Virus record (IMG/VR): IMGVR_UViG_3300037584_000749
Coordinates: 1-29,275 of that record
Source: a virus
Length of the DNA stretch: 29,275 bases
Strand: one strand, 5' to 3'
Shown piece by piece: positions 7,809 to 15,381 of this stretch. Under the pieces are notes generated by a model. The model saw only the letters and a program-made list of their open reading frames with translations. It was not told where the DNA came from and made no database searches. The first letter of the stretch is position 1; every line of letters starts with the position of its first letter. Made by a program: the position numbers and the translations under genes.

Positions 7809-7831
7809 TTACACAAAATTTAAATATTGTA

Positions 7832-7838
7832 CGTTATA
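7832..7838 (+). promoter_or_regulatory. CGTTATA element before the portal operon
   Basis: CGTTATA, then TAAGT and the ATG at 7844. It follows a three-terminator stack, so new transcription must start here or very near. This is the best contextual evidence that the heptamer is a promoter. Confidence 0.65.
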
Positions 7839-7843
7839 TAAGT

Positions 7844-8209
7844 ATGATACACTTGACTACATCTGCTTCGGCTCAAACTATGAAAATAATTCCAAGAAGT
7901 TATGCTGGTACAGTAAGTATGATTTTAAGAGACGATTCAACAAACGTCTCTACAACCTACTCATCTATTAGTACAACAACAGACAAGAATTACTTAGTAA
8001 TCTCTAAAGCATTAAGCCCTGTATTAGTAGAAGGTAGATTTTATGACTTAACAGTTAAACAGGGATCAAGTGTTATTTATAAAGATAAGATATTCTGTAC
8101 TGATCAAACTATTAATCAATCTAACAATGATTATTATTCAGTAAATGACGGAGCTTATACAGTTCCAACTGGTACAGATGCTTATGATAATGATTATATT
8201 ATAATATGA
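7844..8209 (+). CDS. Predicted structural protein ahead of the portal gene (121 aa)
   Basis: The ATG at 7844 is chosen over an in-frame GTG at 7793, because the latter lies inside terminator 3 and the CGTTATA element sits five bases before 7844. The product begins MIHLTTSASAQTMKIIPRSY and is beta-rich with many Ser/Thr and no charged helices, ending in an acidic Tyr/Asp-rich tail (GTDAYDNDYIII). KIFCTDQTINQSNNDYYSV is a further landmark. I recall similar short proteins beside structural genes in flavobacterial phages, with no set function; a head-decoration, neck or fibre-linked role is possible. Its stop overlaps the portal start by four bases. Confidence 0.65.
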   Translation: MIHLTTSASAQTMKIIPRSYAGTVSMILRDDSTNVSTTYSSISTTTDKNYLVISKALSPVLVEGRFYDLTVKQGSSVIYKDKIFCTDQTINQSNNDYYSVNDGAYTVPTGTDAYDNDYIII

Positions 8210-10017
8210 AAAATAAAACAGAATTAAGTATTGTTAATTTAAGCACCTATACTTCTCCACAAGTAAAAGAGAAAGCTGGAGCTGATTGGGTAGAATTTGG
8301 TGCAGACAATAATTATTTTCAATACCTAATTGACAGATATAATGGCTCACCGACTAATATGGCTATTATAAATGGTATTTCTGAAATGATTTACGGAAAA
8401 GGCTTAGATGCTACTGATTCTAACAGAAAACCAGAAGAATATGCAATGATGATTACTTTATTTAAAGATGAGGTGGTTAGAAGATTATGTTCTGATTTAA
8501 AGTTAATGGGACAATGTGCAATACAAGTTATTTATTCTAAAGATAGAAGTAGAATTGTAAAGCTAGAGCATATTCCTGTAGAAACTTTAAGAGCAGAAAA
8601 ATGCAATGATAAAGGAGAAATACCTGCATATTTTTATTTTAATGATTGGGCTAAATATCGTAGAGGTAATAAACTAAAAAGAATACCTGCTTTTGGAATG
8701 TCAAACGAAGGACTAGAGATACTATATGTAAAGCCTTATAGAGCAGGTTATAAATATTATAGTCCGCCAGATTATGAGGGAGGAACTCAGTATGCAGAGC
8801 TTGAACAAGAAATATCTAATTATCACCTTAACAACATTCTAAATGGACTAGCTCCAAGTATGTTAATTAATATGAATAATGGGACACCATCTCCAGAGGA
8901 AAGAGAGATGATAGAACAAAGAATATATCAGAAATTTTCAGGGACTAGCAATGCGGGCAAAATGATCCTCAGTTTTAATGATGATCCAAGTACCGCGGCA
9001 ACTATTGATCCTGTTCAATTAAGTGATGCGCATAGTCAATATCAGTTCCTAAGTGATGAAAGTTCTAAAAAAATTATGGTATCTCATAGAGTAGTAAGTC
9101 CTATGTTACTTGGAGTAAAAGATAATACAGGTTTTGGTAGCAATGCAGACGAACTAAAAACAGCAAGTATCTTAATGGATAATATGGTAATACGTCCATT
9201 TCAAACATTGCTTATTAATAGTTTTGATACAATACTTGCTTACAATGACATTTCTCTGCATTTATACTTTAAAACGCTTCAGCCGCTTGAATTTACAGAC
9301 TTAACTAATGTAACTGATGCAGAAACAAGAGAAGAAGAAACAGGAGTTAAATTATCAGAGGATAAAGAAGATACAAATCTTTCTGATCTTGACAAGTTTA
9401 TAGATTTAGGAGAAAATGAAGAAGATTTATTAAAAGATTATGATTTAATTGATGAACACGAAGTGGACTATGATTTAGAGGATGAATTAGATGCAAACAT
9501 TGAGCAACTAAACAATGAAGTAAAATTAGCTAGAGTAGGTAAAGCAACTCCGTATAAAGAGAGTGAGCAAGATGGGAAAAGTAAAAAGAAAGAAGATATT
9601 ACATATTTAGTAAGATATATGTACACTAAAGCACCTGGTAAAGCAGATTCATCAAGAGATTTTTGTAAAAAGATGACAAGAGCAAATAAAGTTTATCGTA
9701 AAGAAGATATTACTGCTATGAGTGATATACCTGTAAATCCTGGCTTTGGAAAAGGTGGCGCAGCTACTTATTCAATATGGTTATGGAAAGGCGGAGCTAG
9801 ATGCTTTCATAGATGGACTAGAAAGATATATGCTAGAAAAGATGGTGATAGAAGTTTAGGAGATACTGTAAGTACAAACAAAGCAATTAAAGATGGTTTT
9901 AAACCTAAAACAAATGCTAAAAAAGTACCTATAGCGCCTAGAAATATGCCATATGAGGGATATACCGCAGCGTATTGGAATAAGATGGGATTCACTTATG
10001 ATAATTTAAAGAGGTAA
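8206..10017 (+). CDS. Portal protein with C-terminal morphogenesis-like domain
   Basis: 603 residues. Residues about 1-365 match a phage portal: an N-terminal wing, a NNYFQYLIDRYNGSPTN motif, a stem/clip region with YHLNNILNGLAPSMLINMNNG near 206-226, and SHRVVSPMLLGVKDNTGFG near 293-311. About 365-445 is an acidic linker. About 465-545 is a separate domain with RDFCKKM (484-490), YRKEDI, an NPGFGKGGAATYSIWLWKGG stretch and ARCFHRW (531-537). The F-C and C-H-R-W pattern recalls MuF/SPP1 gp7-type head morphogenesis domains, but that is inference. The portal forms the dodecameric DNA gate, binding terminase (24 kb region) and the connector at 10020. It is encoded far from terminase, after the capsid, which is unusual. 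Confidence 0.82.
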   Translation: MKNKTELSIVNLSTYTSPQVKEKAGADWVEFGADNNYFQYLIDRYNGSPTNMAIINGISEMIYGKGLDATDSNRKPEEYAMMITLFKDEVVRRLCSDLKLMGQCAIQVIYSKDRSRIVKLEHIPVETLRAEKCNDKGEIPAYFYFNDWAKYRRGNKLKRIPAFGMSNEGLEILYVKPYRAGYKYYSPPDYEGGTQYAELEQEISNYHLNNILNGLAPSMLINMNNGTPSPEEREMIEQRIYQKFSGTSNAGKMILSFNDDPSTAATIDPVQLSDAHSQYQFLSDESSKKIMVSHRVVSPMLLGVKDNTGFGSNADELKTASILMDNMVIRPFQTLLINSFDTILAYNDISLHLYFKTLQPLEFTDLTNVTDAETREEETGVKLSEDKEDTNLSDLDKFIDLGENEEDLLKDYDLIDEHEVDYDLEDELDANIEQLNNEVKLARVGKATPYKESEQDGKSKKKEDITYLVRYMYTKAPGKADSSRDFCKKMTRANKVYRKEDITAMSDIPVNPGFGKGGAATYSIWLWKGGARCFHRWTRKIYARKDGDRSLGDTVSTNKAIKDGFKPKTNAKKVPIAPRNMPYEGYTAAYWNKMGFTYDNLKR

Positions 10018-10019
10018 TT

Positions 10020-10520
10020 ATGGCAACAGTATTATTTATAACAAGAACGGACTTAGTAAAAAACTCTATCATTGATGGTAATGTAGATACTGATAAATTT
10101 ATACAGTTTATTAAGGTTGCACAAGAAATAGAAATTCAAAATTATCTAGGAACTAAGTTATATAATAAGATAGGTGCTGATATTGCAGGTAGCGGTTTAA
10201 GTGGTAATTATCTAACATTAGTTAATGAATATGTACAACCAATGTTAATATGGTACGCTCAAGCAGAGTATATACCTTATGCGGCTTATCAAATTAAAAA
10301 TGGTGGTGTATATAAGCATACTAGCGAAAATGCTGAAACAGTTGCTAAAAATGAAGTTGATTTTCTAGTACAGAAAGCAAGAAATACAGCAGAGTATTAT
10401 ACTCAAAGATTTTTAGACTACATATGTAATAATAGTGGTTTATTTCCAGAGTATAATCAAAATACAGGCGGTGATGTTTATCCAGATACTGACGGACTAT
10501 TTAATGGTTGGGTGCTGTGA
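10020..10520 (+). CDS. Head-tail connector / head completion protein
   Basis: 166 residues, two bases after the portal stop. The N-terminus (TRTDLVKNSIIDGNVDTDKF) and the central AQEIEIQNYLGTKLYNKI, followed by LTLVNEYVQPMLIWYAQAEY, are helical and match the all-alpha adaptor type (gp6/gp15-like) that docks below the portal. I recall near-identical proteins in flavobacterial phages placed after the portal. It likely acts in the neck, joining the portal and the HK97 gp10-like protein at 26504. No catalytic residues are expected. Its stop overlaps the GTG of the following small gene. Confidence 0.7.
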   Translation: MATVLFITRTDLVKNSIIDGNVDTDKFIQFIKVAQEIEIQNYLGTKLYNKIGADIAGSGLSGNYLTLVNEYVQPMLIWYAQAEYIPYAAYQIKNGGVYKHTSENAETVAKNEVDFLVQKARNTAEYYTQRFLDYICNNSGLFPEYNQNTGGDVYPDTDGLFNGWVL

Positions 10521-10630
10521 TATACAAACCAAAAAGTAAAAATATAGTTAAACTTAAAAAGTTTTTAAATATGAACTGGGTACAAACAAATACAGGTAAT
10601 GTATCTGTAGAATACAAAACAAGTAAGTAA
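10517..10630 (+). CDS. Small basic protein after the connector (37 aa)
   Basis: Uses GTG at 10517, overlapping the connector stop (GTGA), and its own stop overlaps the next ATG (TAATG). The double overlap supports it. The product is basic at the N-terminus (YKPKSKNIVKLKKFL) and ends VSVEYKTSK. No known family. It may be a minor neck component or a coupling peptide. Confidence 0.45.
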   Translation: MIYKPKSKNIVKLKKFLNMNWVQTNTGNVSVEYKTSK

Positions 10631-10818
10631 TGGCTTACGGAAAAATATATGACTCTACGTGGTGGGGTGTTGGTGTTTGTGATAACACAATAGGCTGGGG
10701 TGAAATATATAAAGCTCTAGTTGATTGTACTCCCACTCCTCTTTTTGAGATATTAGCTGAGAATGGTGATTTCTTAATAACAGAAAGCGCAACAGTAACA
10801 TATATAGTAACAGAATAA
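10630..10818 (+). CDS. Small Trp/Gly-rich protein before the fibre (62 aa)
   Basis: Starts MAYGKIYDSTWWGVGVCDN and continues with GWGEIY. A MAYGxIY...WWG...GWGxIYP opening is something I recall from short proteins encoded beside tail fibres in Bacteroidota phages. The second half is Thr/Val-rich beta-prone sequence. Probably virion-associated, perhaps a fibre adaptor; function is not established. It overlaps the previous stop and is followed 19 bases later by the fibre gene with an A-rich leader. Confidence 0.6.
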   Translation: MAYGKIYDSTWWGVGVCDNTIGWGEIYKALVDCTPTPLFEILAENGDFLITESATVTYIVTE

Positions 10819-10837
10819 AAAAATAAAATAAAAGAAA

Positions 10838-12298
10838 ATGGCAAATAAAAAGTTTTCAGATTTTACATTAAAAACCGATTCAGCTAATGTAGATTTCGTA
10901 GTAGGATATGATGGATCGGATAATGTAAGAATAGCACCAAGTAATTTAGGTGGTGGTGCTACTAGTTTAAATGGTTTAACAGATGTATTAATAGACGGAA
11001 CGTCAAGCTATTTAGTAAATATACCTGCTAGTTTAAGTGGGAATCCTGCTGATAATACTGTTTTTGGTAATGGTGCAGGAAACGCATTGACATCAGGTTC
11101 AAGTAATACATTTATAGGACACGATGCAGGAGCAGGGGTATCAGGAGATGAGGATAACGTAGCAATAGGAGAGGGTGCTTTTTCTGCATCTAATGTATTT
11201 AAAGGAGTAGCAGTCGGTTATCACGCAGGAAAAAATAATAACGGAAACTATAATGTATTTGTAGGAGAGAATGCAGGTTTTAATACAAGCTCTAGTAACA
11301 ATACTTCAGTAGGAAATAATGCAGGTAGAAGCGTAACAGCATCTGATCATACTTCTATAGGTTACCAAGCAGGATATTCTAATACTTCAGGTATTGCTAA
11401 TACAAACATAGGACATCAAGCAGGGCGTACAAACACAACATCACACGGAAATACTAATGTTGGTTATCAAGCTAATTATGATGGTACAGGCTCATTTAAC
11501 ACAGCAATAGGGCATTTAGCAGGAGAAAATTTATCAACAGGGGAGGAAAATACCATAGTAGGTAGTGGTTGTGCAGTAGCTTTAAATACAGGAGCAAGAA
11601 ATATTGTAATAGGGCAAGGTGCTATGATTGTAAACACAGATGGTAATGATAATGTTGCAATAGGACACGATGCACTACCTGCTGAAACAGGTGGAGACAG
11701 GAATGTTGCTATTGGCGCACAAGCATTACTCGCACAAAATCAAACTTTTGCTTCACAAAATGTTGCAGTAGGTTATGCTGCTGATGATGGTAATTTAACA
11801 GGTAATTTTAGAGTTTGTATTGGAGGACAAGCAGGACATTCATCTGCGACAGGAACAAACGTAATTAATATAGGTTATAATTCTAACGAGGGTTCAAATA
11901 GTGCTGCAAACGTAGTTACGTTAGGTAATTCATCTATTGCAACTTTAAGATGTCAAGTAACAACAATTACTTCATTATCTGATGAAAGAGATAAAACAAG
12001 TATTGAAGATTTACCTTATGGTTTAGATTTTATAAATAGTTTACAACCTAAAAAGTTTGTTTGGGATAATAGAGAAGAAACTGACAAGTATGGCGATACT
12101 TACACAAGCTCTCGTAAAGGTGCTAAAGATATTGGATTCATCGCACAGGAATTACAATCAGTAGATGACGATTTCTTAAATTTAGTTTATGATGAAAACC
12201 CTGACAGACTTGAAGCAACATACGGAAGATTAGTACCTGTACTTGTTAAGGCGATACAAGATTTATCAGCTAAAGTAACAGCATTAGAAAACGCTTAA
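10838..12298 (+). CDS. Tail fibre/spike with YadA-like repeats and S74 chaperone domain
   Basis: 486 residues. Residues 1-60 form a short virion-anchoring region. About 70-365 consist of imperfect repeats of the form N-T/V-x-I/V-G-x-x-A-G spaced about 15-28 residues apart (for example NTFIGHDAG, NVAIGEGAF, NTSVGNNAG, NTAIGHLAG, NVAIGHDAL), like the left-handed beta-roll of YadA-type trimeric heads. About 378-486 are a Peptidase_S74 intramolecular chaperone with SDERDK (Ser381, Lys386 as the expected self-cleavage pair), DIGFIAQEL and a C-terminal coiled coil (LVKAIQDLSAKVTALE). The chaperone should drive trimer folding and then cut itself off before Ser381. The mature fibre probably binds the host surface. 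It is the last large structural gene of the portal operon. Confidence 0.85.
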   Translation: MANKKFSDFTLKTDSANVDFVVGYDGSDNVRIAPSNLGGGATSLNGLTDVLIDGTSSYLVNIPASLSGNPADNTVFGNGAGNALTSGSSNTFIGHDAGAGVSGDEDNVAIGEGAFSASNVFKGVAVGYHAGKNNNGNYNVFVGENAGFNTSSSNNTSVGNNAGRSVTASDHTSIGYQAGYSNTSGIANTNIGHQAGRTNTTSHGNTNVGYQANYDGTGSFNTAIGHLAGENLSTGEENTIVGSGCAVALNTGARNIVIGQGAMIVNTDGNDNVAIGHDALPAETGGDRNVAIGAQALLAQNQTFASQNVAVGYAADDGNLTGNFRVCIGGQAGHSSATGTNVINIGYNSNEGSNSAANVVTLGNSSIATLRCQVTTITSLSDERDKTSIEDLPYGLDFINSLQPKKFVWDNREETDKYGDTYTSSRKGAKDIGFIAQELQSVDDDFLNLVYDENPDRLEATYGRLVPVLVKAIQDLSAKVTALENA

Positions 12299-12316
12299 TA
12301 ATTAAAAATAATAAAA

Positions 12317-12562
12317 ATGTATAGAAACATAATAACATCAGAAAACACACCTGACAGTCATAAAGCAGTAATTACAGGGCAGATTGATGGGCAGTTAGCA
12401 CAAGCAGCAGCAGATGAAAATTTAGATGCTATAAAAGAGCATTTTAAATGGGTTTTAGCTAATGACTTTTATAAGAATGAGTTAAGTGCAGAACAAATAA
12501 GCTCAATGGAATCATATTTACCTGCTGATTATGCAAACGATTATCAAGATTTACCAAGTTAA
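12317..12562 (+). CDS. Hypothetical protein following the fibre (81 aa)
   Basis: Starts MYRNIITSENTPDSHKAVITG after an A-rich leader 18 bases from the fibre stop. It is acidic and helical (GQLAQAAADENLDAIKEHFK, LSAEQISSMESYLP), with no signal peptide or membrane segment. Placement directly after a fibre would fit a fibre assembly factor or tail component, but nothing in the sequence shows this. I do not recognise the family. Confidence 0.6.
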   Translation: MYRNIITSENTPDSHKAVITGQIDGQLAQAAADENLDAIKEHFKWVLANDFYKNELSAEQISSMESYLPADYANDYQDLPS

Positions 12563-12567
12563 TTTTG
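12560..12567 (+). promoter_or_regulatory. TAATTTTG, Bacteroidota-type -7 element
   Basis: A perfect TAnnTTTG box, followed by TAACTTTATATAAA, 30 bases before the ATG at 12598. No clear TTTG -33 box is seen upstream. It would start the membrane/lysis gene block separately from the portal operon. The downstream pattern GTAnCTTTATA is shared with the element at 16418. Confidence 0.55.
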
Positions 12568-12597
12568 TAACTTTATATAAATTAAAAAATATATAAA

Positions 12598-12741
12598 ATG
12601 AAAATAACAAAAGAACAAGTTAACAGAGTAAATCAAGTTATTAATACTTTACCTATTGCTTTTTTAAGTCAAGCACAAGAAATTGTAAAGATTTTAAATG
12701 AAAGCATAGAAAAAGAAAAAGAAGAAAAGGATGAATTATAA
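12598..12741 (+). CDS. Small helical protein (47 aa)
   Basis: Starts MKITKEQVNRVNQVINTLPI and ends in a strongly charged coiled-coil-like tail (NESIEKEKEEKDEL). It is the first gene after a TAATTTTG promoter element and overlaps the next start. No known family and no catalytic features. Possibly regulatory or a lysis-block accessory; unassigned. Confidence 0.55.
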   Translation: MKITKEQVNRVNQVINTLPIAFLSQAQEIVKILNESIEKEKEEKDEL

Positions 12742-12910
12742 ATTTAAAAGCAGAGAAGATTTAATTGCTATGTTTAATAGCATACCTACTCCTCATTCTC
12801 ACATAATTAAATTACACGGAAATTGCGCTAATATTGAATGGGATGGTGATGCACCAGAAGGGTGGAGTGAGTACGAGGCTAAACAAAAAAAATCAAAGAA
12901 AGATGGCTAA
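12731..12910 (+). CDS. Small hypothetical protein (59 aa)
   Basis: ATG overlaps the previous ORF by 11 bases and the stop overlaps the next start by eight (12903). The product starts MNYKFKSREDLIAMFNSIPT, has HSHIIKLHGNCANIEWDGDA in the middle and a Lys-rich end (KQKKSKKDG). No membrane segment. The clustered His/Cys residues are too few to claim a metal site. Function unknown. Confidence 0.55.
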   Translation: MNYKFKSREDLIAMFNSIPTPHSHIIKLHGNCANIEWDGDAPEGWSEYEAKQKKSKKDG

Positions 12911-13217
12911 AATAGGAGAGGACACTAATGTTACCTTAGATTTAAAAACTATCGGTATTATAATTACAGGTGCAGTAGCTATAGCAACAACCTATATAAC
13001 TTTGTCAGCTAGTGTATCAAACAATACTGAGAGCATCGAATCTTTAGAGGGCAATACTGTCAATCCTATAGAGTTTCAATATAAAGATGAGTTAGTAAGA
13101 AGCACTATCAAACGTATTGAAGAAAAACAAGAAACAATGAATGAAGATGTAAGCGAAATTAAAGATCAATTAGGAAAGATTGATGAGCGCTTATATCAAA
13201 TCAGTAAAAATAGATAA
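12903..13217 (+). CDS. Membrane-anchored coiled-coil protein of the lysis block
   Basis: 104 residues using ATG 12903 (MAKIGEDTNVTLDLKTIG). The upstream non-ATG start at 12834 would run through the preceding small gene in another frame and is not used. One transmembrane helix lies at about 16-35 (GIIITGAVAIATTYITLSA), followed by a long charged coiled coil (about 68-104). I recall proteins with the same MAKxGEDTxVTLDLKTIG start in Bacteroidota phages near lysis genes. A holin-like or spanin-like role is possible, but only the one-helix topology is visible. Confidence 0.65.
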   Translation: MAKIGEDTNVTLDLKTIGIIITGAVAIATTYITLSASVSNNTESIESLEGNTVNPIEFQYKDELVRSTIKRIEEKQETMNEDVSEIKDQLGKIDERLYQISKNR

Positions 13218-13549
13218 TGAGATGTGTAATAGCCCTATGTGCATTTTTTGTAACGGCTGTTTGTAATTCACAGAATAAAGATGATATTACAGTAATCAAC
13301 TATACTGCAAAGTTTGTTGAGGAAATATCATTAAAACAATTCAAAGATTACAACCTACAAACCTACTTTATGAGTGAACATTCTAAAATGTTTGCTAAAG
13401 AAAAGGTAAAATATTTACCTACAATAATTCTATACAATAACGGAGAGGAGATTTTAAAAATAGAAAGTGGTATAGATTTAAAGCTACCTGAAAATTGGGA
13501 AGATACTCTTTCTGAAGAAATCGAAATATTACTCCAAGATAAATTTTAA
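13217..13549 (+). CDS. Exported thioredoxin-like protein
   Basis: 110 residues. A signal peptide is visible at about 1-19 (MRCVIALCAFFVTAVCNSQ) with a typical flavobacterial NSQ end. The mature part has an acidic VNYTAKFVEE-like strand and helix, then KYLPTIILYNNGEEILKIES, the proline-bearing strand and hairpin typical of thioredoxin folds. No CxxC active site is seen in the mature region, so redox catalysis is unlikely; it may be a structural thioredoxin fold. It overlaps the previous gene by one base and precedes the outer-membrane barrel by two bases, so the two are probably made together in the envelope. Function unknown. Confidence 0.6.
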   Translation: MRCVIALCAFFVTAVCNSQNKDDITVINYTAKFVEEISLKQFKDYNLQTYFMSEHSKMFAKEKVKYLPTIILYNNGEEILKIESGIDLKLPENWEDTLSEEIEILLQDKF

Positions 13550-13551
13550 TT

Positions 13552-14694
13552 ATGAAAAAACTACTAACCATTGTACTATTATTGTTTGCTACTACATTAT
13601 TTTCACAGGTAATCGGTGAGCCAAACAAAAAAGAAGATAAAATCGTAAAGAAATACAAGTTTAAAACATTCTTTAAGAATATATTTAAGTATTCAACTCC
13701 TTATGTAAGTTATTCAGAAAACAATAGTTTACAGGGCAGACAGACGTTTTATGTAACACAAGAAAGCGAATTAATTGAAACTACAGTAAAAAACCCTAAT
13801 AACTTTGCATTTAACTTTGGTATTAGGAAGATTGCTAGATTTTCTTATGAAGATAGAGTTAATTGGTATGACGGAAACGAATCAAGAAGCGTAACACAAA
13901 ATTCTAACGTAGGAAACGTAGATGGACTAGAATATTTATTTAACATATCAAATGGTAGGCAACAAAGCAGAGAGTTTATAAATAAACAATTCTTTGTAAG
14001 ATACGTTGGTAAAAACTACATACTAAAAGCAGAACACCTAAAAAACGATATTGTAGATATTGAATACAGCTCCTTAGATGCACGATTTAAAATTCCGATA
14101 GGTAAAAGACTTAATTTAAGTTTTGGCGCAATAGCACGTACTAATCCTGTTGCTTATGGGCATAATCCAATACAAAAGTATCTTGAGGATTACGCTTGGT
14201 GGACTTTAAGCTATGAATATGCCAACCATACAGATCAAATATATGAAATGATTGATCCTTTTACAGAAGAATCTTTAGGCTATGATTATCTATGGTATGA
14301 TGCTAATAATAACCTTATAAGTTCGTCAGATGAGGACTATAGACGATTACACTTTGGTAGAGTTGTAAATAGATATAATGACGAAGAACTAGCAAAGATA
14401 GGCGAGTTTACTTATTTATCTGGTGTCTTGGGTTTAGATTATTATTTCTACCGAAAGAATGTTTGGATTCACGCATTCGCAAATGCTTTAAGTTACCACA
14501 AACTTTTAGAGGGAGATAAAAGATATTCTTATGATAATTTCATAGGAGACGATAAATGGGTAGATATACAAAGTGGAATTATCTTTGGTTTTAGAATCAA
14601 TAAATGGTTTGGGTTATTTTCAGAATATAACTATCAATCATATTGGGGTAGAGAGATACAAGAAATTAAAACAGGTATAAACATAAAATTCTAA
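13552..14694 (+). CDS. Predicted outer-membrane beta-barrel protein
   Basis: 380 residues with a clear signal peptide at 1-19 (MKKLLTIVLLLFATTLFSQ). The mature protein is made of alternating amphipathic strands rich in aromatic residues (FAFNFGIRKIARFSYED, FFVRYVGKNYILKAEHL, LNLSFGAIARTNPVAYG, SGIIFGFRINKWFGLFSEYN) and ends in a strand closing with IKF, the usual aromatic C-terminal signal for barrel insertion. This points to a phage-encoded outer-membrane protein. It could change phage adsorption (superinfection exclusion), act in lysis, or be virion-linked; none is shown. It lies between the exported thioredoxin-like protein and the endolysin. Confidence 0.65.
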   Translation: MKKLLTIVLLLFATTLFSQVIGEPNKKEDKIVKKYKFKTFFKNIFKYSTPYVSYSENNSLQGRQTFYVTQESELIETTVKNPNNFAFNFGIRKIARFSYEDRVNWYDGNESRSVTQNSNVGNVDGLEYLFNISNGRQQSREFINKQFFVRYVGKNYILKAEHLKNDIVDIEYSSLDARFKIPIGKRLNLSFGAIARTNPVAYGHNPIQKYLEDYAWWTLSYEYANHTDQIYEMIDPFTEESLGYDYLWYDANNNLISSSDEDYRRLHFGRVVNRYNDEELAKIGEFTYLSGVLGLDYYFYRKNVWIHAFANALSYHKLLEGDKRYSYDNFIGDDKWVDIQSGIIFGFRINKWFGLFSEYNYQSYWGREIQEIKTGINIKF

Positions 14695-14697
14695 TAA

Positions 14698-15156
14698 ATG
14701 CAAATAAGCAAACATATTTCTTATAAAGAAGCAGTACACAGCGCAACAGCCAAGCGTAGAGGCATAGAGAATGTACCCAACGAAGATCAATTAGAAAATA
14801 TGTATAAAGTAGCACAATTTATTTTTGAACCTCTTAGGTTGTATGTAGGTGGTGCTATAAAGATTACATCTTTTTTTAGAAGTCCAGAAGTTAATACTGC
14901 AATAGGTGGCTCAAGCAAGTCGCAACATTGTCAAGGACAAGCAATAGATATTGATGATGTGTTTGGGCATAAAACTAACTATGAGATGTTTAATTACATT
15001 AGAGAGAATTTAGACTTTGATCAACTTATATACGAGTTTGGAACTAACGATAATCCTGATTGGATTCATTGCTCTTATGTTTCAAAAAAACTTAATCGTA
15101 ATAGAGTTTTAAGAGCTATAAGAGAAAACGGCAAAACAAGATACGAATTATTTTAA
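14698..15156 (+). CDS. Endolysin, M15-type peptidoglycan peptidase
   Basis: 152 residues matching the Peptidase_M15_3 family, zinc D-Ala-D-Ala-type peptidases that cut the peptide part of peptidoglycan. The metal site reads SQHCQGQAIDI (His77, Asp84) and DWIHCSY (His124), with Glu113 in LIYEF as a likely catalytic base region. ITSFFRSPEVNTAIGG is the usual strand-loop before the site. There is no signal peptide, so release should depend on the holin at 15378. The gene starts three bases after the barrel gene and its stop overlaps the next small ORF (TAATG). Confidence 0.85.
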   Translation: MQISKHISYKEAVHSATAKRRGIENVPNEDQLENMYKVAQFIFEPLRLYVGGAIKITSFFRSPEVNTAIGGSSKSQHCQGQAIDIDDVFGHKTNYEMFNYIRENLDFDQLIYEFGTNDNPDWIHCSYVSKKLNRNRVLRAIRENGKTRYELF

Positions 15157-15308
15157 TGGACTTTTCTATAATACTTCTATTGCCTAATGGTATAAATTTA
15201 GGGTTTAATTATTTTCCTATGACAGAGGAATTTGAGTATGAAGAAATAAACATATATTTATTAATGATACAGTTAAAATGGAGATTTTATTATGATCAAA
15301 AAAATTAA
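15156..15308 (+). CDS. Small hydrophobic/acidic protein in the lysis block (50 aa)
   Basis: ATG overlaps the endolysin stop. The product starts MDFSIILLLPNGINLGFNYF and continues with an acidic stretch (TEEFEYEEINIYLL) and MIQLKWRFYYDQKN. I recall short proteins with the same FGINYF...EEY...VNIYIL layout beside endolysins in flavobacterial phages. It has hydrophobic patches but no clear long transmembrane helix. Possibly a lysis accessory. It overlaps the next gene by 17 bases. Confidence 0.6.
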   Translation: MDFSIILLLPNGINLGFNYFPMTEEFEYEEINIYLLMIQLKWRFYYDQKN

Positions 15309-15381
15309 AACATATTGGGAGAGTTTTAAAAAGTGGTGGCAAGAATTTAAAGAAAAACATATTATAAAAGAAATAAAATGA
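15292..15381 (+). CDS. Amphipathic micro-peptide before the holin (29 aa)
   Basis: Starts MIKKIKTYWESFKKWWQEF and ends KEKHIIKEIK, alternating Trp/Phe/Ile with Lys/Glu, which forms a strongly amphipathic helix. It overlaps both neighbours, including an ATGA overlap with the holin. Such a peptide may sit on the membrane surface and help lysis, or the ORF may simply couple holin translation. Too short to assign. Confidence 0.45.
   Translation: MIKKIKTYWESFKKWWQEFKEKHIIKEIK

Larger units (their letters stand above)
7648..7831. other. Non-coding stretch holding terminators 2 and 3
   Basis: No credible gene is seen between the first terminator and the promoter of the next operon. The stretch is nearly all A and T outside two further terminator hairpins. 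A TATAGTTTTTG at about 7685-7695 resembles the Bacteroidota -7 box and would start a transcript running almost straight into terminator 2, so a very short RNA is possible but unproven. Confidence 0.5.

Noticed and set aside
7793-7843. Upstream GTG start extending the pre-portal protein by 17 residues
   Set aside because: The GTG lies in the 3' arm of terminator 3, and the CGTTATA element sits between it and the ATG at 7844, so mRNA starting at that element would not include it.
11040-11920. Possible CRISPR-like or tandem DNA repeat array
   Set aside because: The periodicity is at the protein level (NTxIGxxAG) with variable spacing and degenerate codons inside one open fibre gene.
12834-12902. 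Longer N-terminus for the coiled-coil membrane protein
   Set aside because: It would start inside the preceding small gene without a good start codon, and MAKIGEDT at 12903 is the typical start for this protein type.
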